From assembly GCA_019637995.1 (NCBI GenBank), contig JAHBUQ010000002.1, positions 1,131,428 through 1,195,427 on the forward strand: a stretch of 64,000 nt of DNA. Reading direction: 5' to 3'. The translations under genes and the position numbers were made by a program. Numbering within the stretch: the stretch's first letter is position 1; each line of letters begins with the position of its first letter. This document shows, piece by piece, positions 61,356 to 64,000 of the stretch. The notes below the pieces were generated by a model, which was not told where the DNA came from, ran no database searches, and saw only the letters and a program-made list of their open reading frames with translations. The DNA comes from Ignavibacteriota bacterium. GTDB taxonomy: Bacteria > Bacteroidota > Ignavibacteria > Kapaibacteriales > UBA2268.

Positions 61356-61372
61356 CATATTATAATTCAAAA

Positions 61373-63550
61373 TCAACTTATCCGCTCGAACAAATCGTTC
61401 ATAAGTTTTTTTGCGGCTTCGGGTATTATAGTTCCGGGACCAAAAATTTCTGCGGCACCGGCTTCGTAAAGGAAATCATAATCCTGCTGTGGAATTACGC
61501 CTCCTATACAAACTAAAATGTCAGGGCGGTCTAACTGCTCAAGTTCGCTGATTAGCTGTGGCAGAAGTGTCTTATGACCGGCAGCAAGAGAACTAACTCC
61601 TATTATATGAACATCGTTTTCAACTGCCTGTTTAGCAGTTTCCTTTGGAGTTTGGAAAAGCGGACCAACATCCACGTCGAATCCCATATCAGCAAAGGCA
61701 GTGGAAATTACTTTTGCACCACGGTCGTGTCCGTCCTGCCCCATTTTTGCAACAAGAATTCTTGGGCGGCGGCCTTCTACTTTTTCAAATTCATCAGTCA
61801 GCTTTCTGACATCTTCGATTGCTGATTTTTCAGCATATTCTGAGCTGTAAACTCCTGAAATTGTTCGTGTCATAGCGTTGTGCCTTCCTGTAACTTTTTC
61901 AATTGCATAAGAAATTTCACCCAAAGAAGCACGAACCTGTGCGGCTTTAATTGATAAATCAAGCAGATTGCCTTCGCCGGTTTCGGTAGCTTTGGTAATT
62001 GCTTGAAGAGCAGCTTGAACATCCTCTTCATTTCGCTCTGCACGCAATTTTTCCAATCTCTTAATTTGCTGGATACGAACAGCAGTATTATCAACTTCGA
62101 GAATTTCAATCGGGTCTTCGTGCTCCAGACGATAACGATTAACACCGATAATAGATTCAGCGCCTGAGTCAATTCTTGCCTGACGACGTGCCGCTGCTTC
62201 TTCAATCCTCATTTTTGGAATGCCGGACTCGATTGCTTTAGCCATACCTCCAAGCCCTTCAATTTCCTGAATATGCGCCCAACCTTTTTCCACTAATTCT
62301 TTTGTCAGTTTTTCAACATAATATGAACCACCCCATGGGTCAATGACTTTAGTAATCATTGTTTCATCCTGCAGGTATATCTGAGTATTACGTGCAATAC
62401 GAGCAGAAAAATCAGTTGGCAGTGCAATTGCTTCATCAAGAGCGTTTGTATGTAATGATTGTGTATGCCCAAGAACTGCACCCATTGCTTCCATACAAGT
62501 ACGAACAACATTATTGAAAGGGTCTTGCTCAGTAAGCGACCAGCCGGAAGTCTGACTGTGAGTCCTTAATGCCATTGATTTAGTATCTTTAGGATTGAAC
62601 TGTTTGATAATTTTTGCCCAAAGTAGTCTTGCGGCACGCATTTTGGCAACTTCCATAAAATAGTTCATACCAATCGCCCAGAAGAACGATAGTCGCGGTG
62701 CAAATTTATCAATATCAATACCTGCTTTGATACCGGTTCGAACATATTCCAAGCCGTCAGCAAGCGTATAACCCATTTCAATATCCGCAGTAGCACCTGC
62801 TTCCTGCATGTGATAACCTGAAATTGAAATACTGTTAAATTTCGGCATATTGCGTGATGTAAATTCAAAAATATCAGCAATGATTCTCATTGATGGTTCA
62901 GGTGGATAAATATAGGTATTACGAACCATATATTCTTTCAAAATATCATTCTGAATTGTACCGGAAAGCTGCTCAAGAGTTGCACCCTGCTCTAATGCAG
63001 TTACAATATAGAATGCAAGTACGGGCAGTACAGCACCATTCATCGTCATCGAAACTGAAATTTTATCAAGAGGGATATTATCAAATAATACCTTCATATC
63101 CAAAATGGAGTCAATCGCAACACCGGCTTTGCCGACATCACCAACTACCCGCTCATGGTCTGAATCGTAACCGCGGTGAGTTGCCAAATCGAAAGCGACA
63201 GAAACACCCTGCTGTCCGGCAGCAAGATTTCTGCGATAGAAAGCGTTACTTTCTTCGGCTGTAGAAAAGCCCGCATACTGTCGGATCGTCCATGGACGTG
63301 ATACATACATTGTCGGATAAGGACCTCTTAAAAAAGGAGCAATTCCAGCCGTGAAATTTGTATGCTCAAGATTTGCTGTATCTTCTTTTGTGTAAAGAGG
63401 TGCAATGTTTATATTTTCCATAGAGTGGACAAGGATTTCGTCTGGCATTTTTTTAGTCTGCTGTTGAAATTTTTCTGACCATTCAGATTTATTTGATTTT
63501 ATAATTTCATCAAAATTTACTTTATTAAAATCCGGATTTTTCATTTTCAT
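61373..63550 (-). CDS. scpA: Methylmalonyl-CoA mutase large subunit
   Basis: 725 residues. It interconverts succinyl-CoA and (R)-methylmalonyl-CoA with adenosylcobalamin. The barrel has [84 protein letters not shown] and [19 protein letters not shown]. The C-terminal B12 domain has [19 protein letters not shown] (D-x-H-x-x-G) and GVSSLAAGH. The small-subunit gene is upstream, 7 bp away, so the heterodimer form is encoded. It links propionyl-CoA breakdown to the TCA cycle, or the reverse for propionate production. Confidence 0.96.
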   Translation of the reverse strand: MKMKNPDFNKVNFDEIIKSNKSEWSEKFQQQTKKMPDEILVHSMENINIAPLYTKEDTANLEHTNFTAGIAPFLRGPYPTMYVSRPWTIRQYAGFSTAEESNAFYRRNLAAGQQGVSVAFDLATHRGYDSDHERVVGDVGKAGVAIDSILDMKVLFDNIPLDKISVSMTMNGAVLPVLAFYIVTALEQGATLEQLSGTIQNDILKEYMVRNTYIYPPEPSMRIIADIFEFTSRNMPKFNSISISGYHMQEAGATADIEMGYTLADGLEYVRTGIKAGIDIDKFAPRLSFFWAIGMNYFMEVAKMRAARLLWAKIIKQFNPKDTKSMALRTHSQTSGWSLTEQDPFNNVVRTCMEAMGAVLGHTQSLHTNALDEAIALPTDFSARIARNTQIYLQDETMITKVIDPWGGSYYVEKLTKELVEKGWAHIQEIEGLGGMAKAIESGIPKMRIEEAAARRQARIDSGAESIIGVNRYRLEHEDPIEILEVDNTAVRIQQIKRLEKLRAERNEEDVQAALQAITKATETGEGNLLDLSIKAAQVRASLGEISYAIEKVTGRHNAMTRTISGVYSSEYAEKSAIEDVRKLTDEFEKVEGRRPRILVAKMGQDGHDRGAKVISTAFADMGFDVDVGPLFQTPKETAKQAVENDVHIIGVSSLAAGHKTLLPQLISELEQLDRPDILVCIGGVIPQQDYDFLYEAGAAEIFGPGTIIPEAAKKLMNDLFERIS

Positions 63551-63557
63551 ATTTCCT

Positions 63558-64000
63558 TTATTTTGTCAATCCCGAAACTTCATAAATTTCACGTAAACAC
63601 TCAATAATATTTGCTTTTACGTGAATGAACATATCCACACCTGCTGCTTTGTATGTATCAATCATATCTTTTGGATAACCCGCAAGAATGACAAAATTTT
63701 CTGAATTTGCAGACTTAACTTTTTGGGCGAATTCAGTCAAAAATTCAGCATATTTGTCATCAGTTGAACATACCACAATGATTCTCTTTAGTGAAAAATC
63801 AATTTTGGAAATAGCTTCATCTGCACTGCTCAAACCATCATAAATTTTATTTGAAAAGCCACCAACTGAGAAGAAATCATTTGAGAAATCTGCTCTTGCT
63901 TTCCAATCACGTAAAGCCCCAAAGCATACAAAATCAAGCTGTGGATTTTTGCCGTTTAATGCGATATAATCGGAAATCACCTCACGCATTTCTTCTAATA
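63558..64000 (-). CDS. Methylmalonyl-CoA mutase small subunit, partial
   Basis: The C-terminal 147 or so residues are visible; the frame is still open ([19 protein letters not shown]) at the right window edge, so the start is outside. [27 protein letters not shown] is the hallmark of the small (beta) subunit, and the following Rossmann-like domain ([20 protein letters not shown]) is a degenerate cobalamin domain without D-x-H-x-x-G, as is normal for this subunit. It is needed for assembly, not catalysis. It is cotranscribed with the large subunit. Confidence 0.92.
   Translation of the reverse strand, partial: LEEMREVISDYIALNGKNPQLDFVCFGALRDWKARADFSNDFFSVGGFSNKIYDGLSSADEAISKIDFSLKRIIVVCSTDDKYAEFLTEFAQKVKSANSENFVILAGYPKDMIDTYKAAGVDMFIHVKANIIECLREIYEVSGLTK

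Overview
The window is AT-rich bacterial chromosome, densely packed, with most genes on the minus strand. Five secreted proteins or fragments carry or resemble type IX secretion (T9SS) C-terminal sorting domains, a PorV/PorQ-type barrel is present, and several promoters fit the Bacteroidota pattern TTTG-N(19-21)-TAnnTTTG. Together with a stand-alone atpD-atpC pair this points to the Bacteroidota/Chlorobi (FCB) group. A Kapabacteria- or Ignavibacteria-like lineage is my guess, not something the sequence proves. I see no rRNA, tRNA, CRISPR, insertion sequence or prophage.

Layout. 1-4.8 kb: membrane and secreted proteins, thioesterase, parB-parA and a NUDIX hydrolase in one minus-strand series. 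4.9-8.3 kb: isochorismatase-like hydrolase, HsdR-N nuclease, DUF1980-like protein, YraN and PurF. 8.6-13.1 kb: a 1502-residue T9SS mosaic protein. 13.3-22.9 kb: glycosyltransferase, M24 peptidase homologue lacking catalytic residues, guaB, atpCD, penicillin-acylase family protein, epimerase. 23-28.2 kb: GDP-mannose-type bifunctional protein, PTS IIA, small T9SS protein, Aat, secreted protein. 28.5-32.1 kb: fused 2-oxoglutarate dehydrogenase E2/E1. 32.1-34.5 kb: T9SS-domain debris studded with palindromes, a PIN toxin pair and a T9SS protein. 34.7-38.4 kb: mutS, mtgA, lipoprotein. 38.5-40.3 kb: two toxin-antitoxin (TA) modules separated and flanked by three copies of one repeat. 40.3-47.5 kb: YbbR-like protein, TSUP transporter, two unknowns, saccharopine-dehydrogenase-like enzyme, two family 9 glycosyltransferases, serS. 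47.7-50.8 kb: class D beta-lactamase, an alpha/beta hydrolase without its nucleophile, FKBP. 50.9-56.4 kb: hydroxylase, biotin carrier, biotin carboxylase, enoyl-CoA hydratase, prolyl oligopeptidase. 56.7-59.5 kb: large T9SS protein. 59.5-61.3 kb: decaying TA genes and one intact PIN pair. 61.4-64 kb: methylmalonyl-CoA mutase.

Metabolically, the biotin carboxylase/BCCP genes, enoyl-CoA hydratase and methylmalonyl-CoA mutase suggest branched-chain amino-acid or propionate breakdown feeding the TCA cycle, where the fused 2-oxoglutarate dehydrogenase acts. No carboxyltransferase subunit lies in the window.

The most unusual material is accessory: (1) palindromic inserts sitting in-frame in the loops of T9SS sorting domains; (2) a three-copy repeat, one copy with a good promoter match, that frames TA modules like cassettes; (3) a TA graveyard with a HicB remnant, an antitoxin tail and a HEPN toxin gene stopped by one in-frame amber codon; (4) several enzymes that have lost catalytic residues. 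I could not run searches; all family names come from motif recognition.
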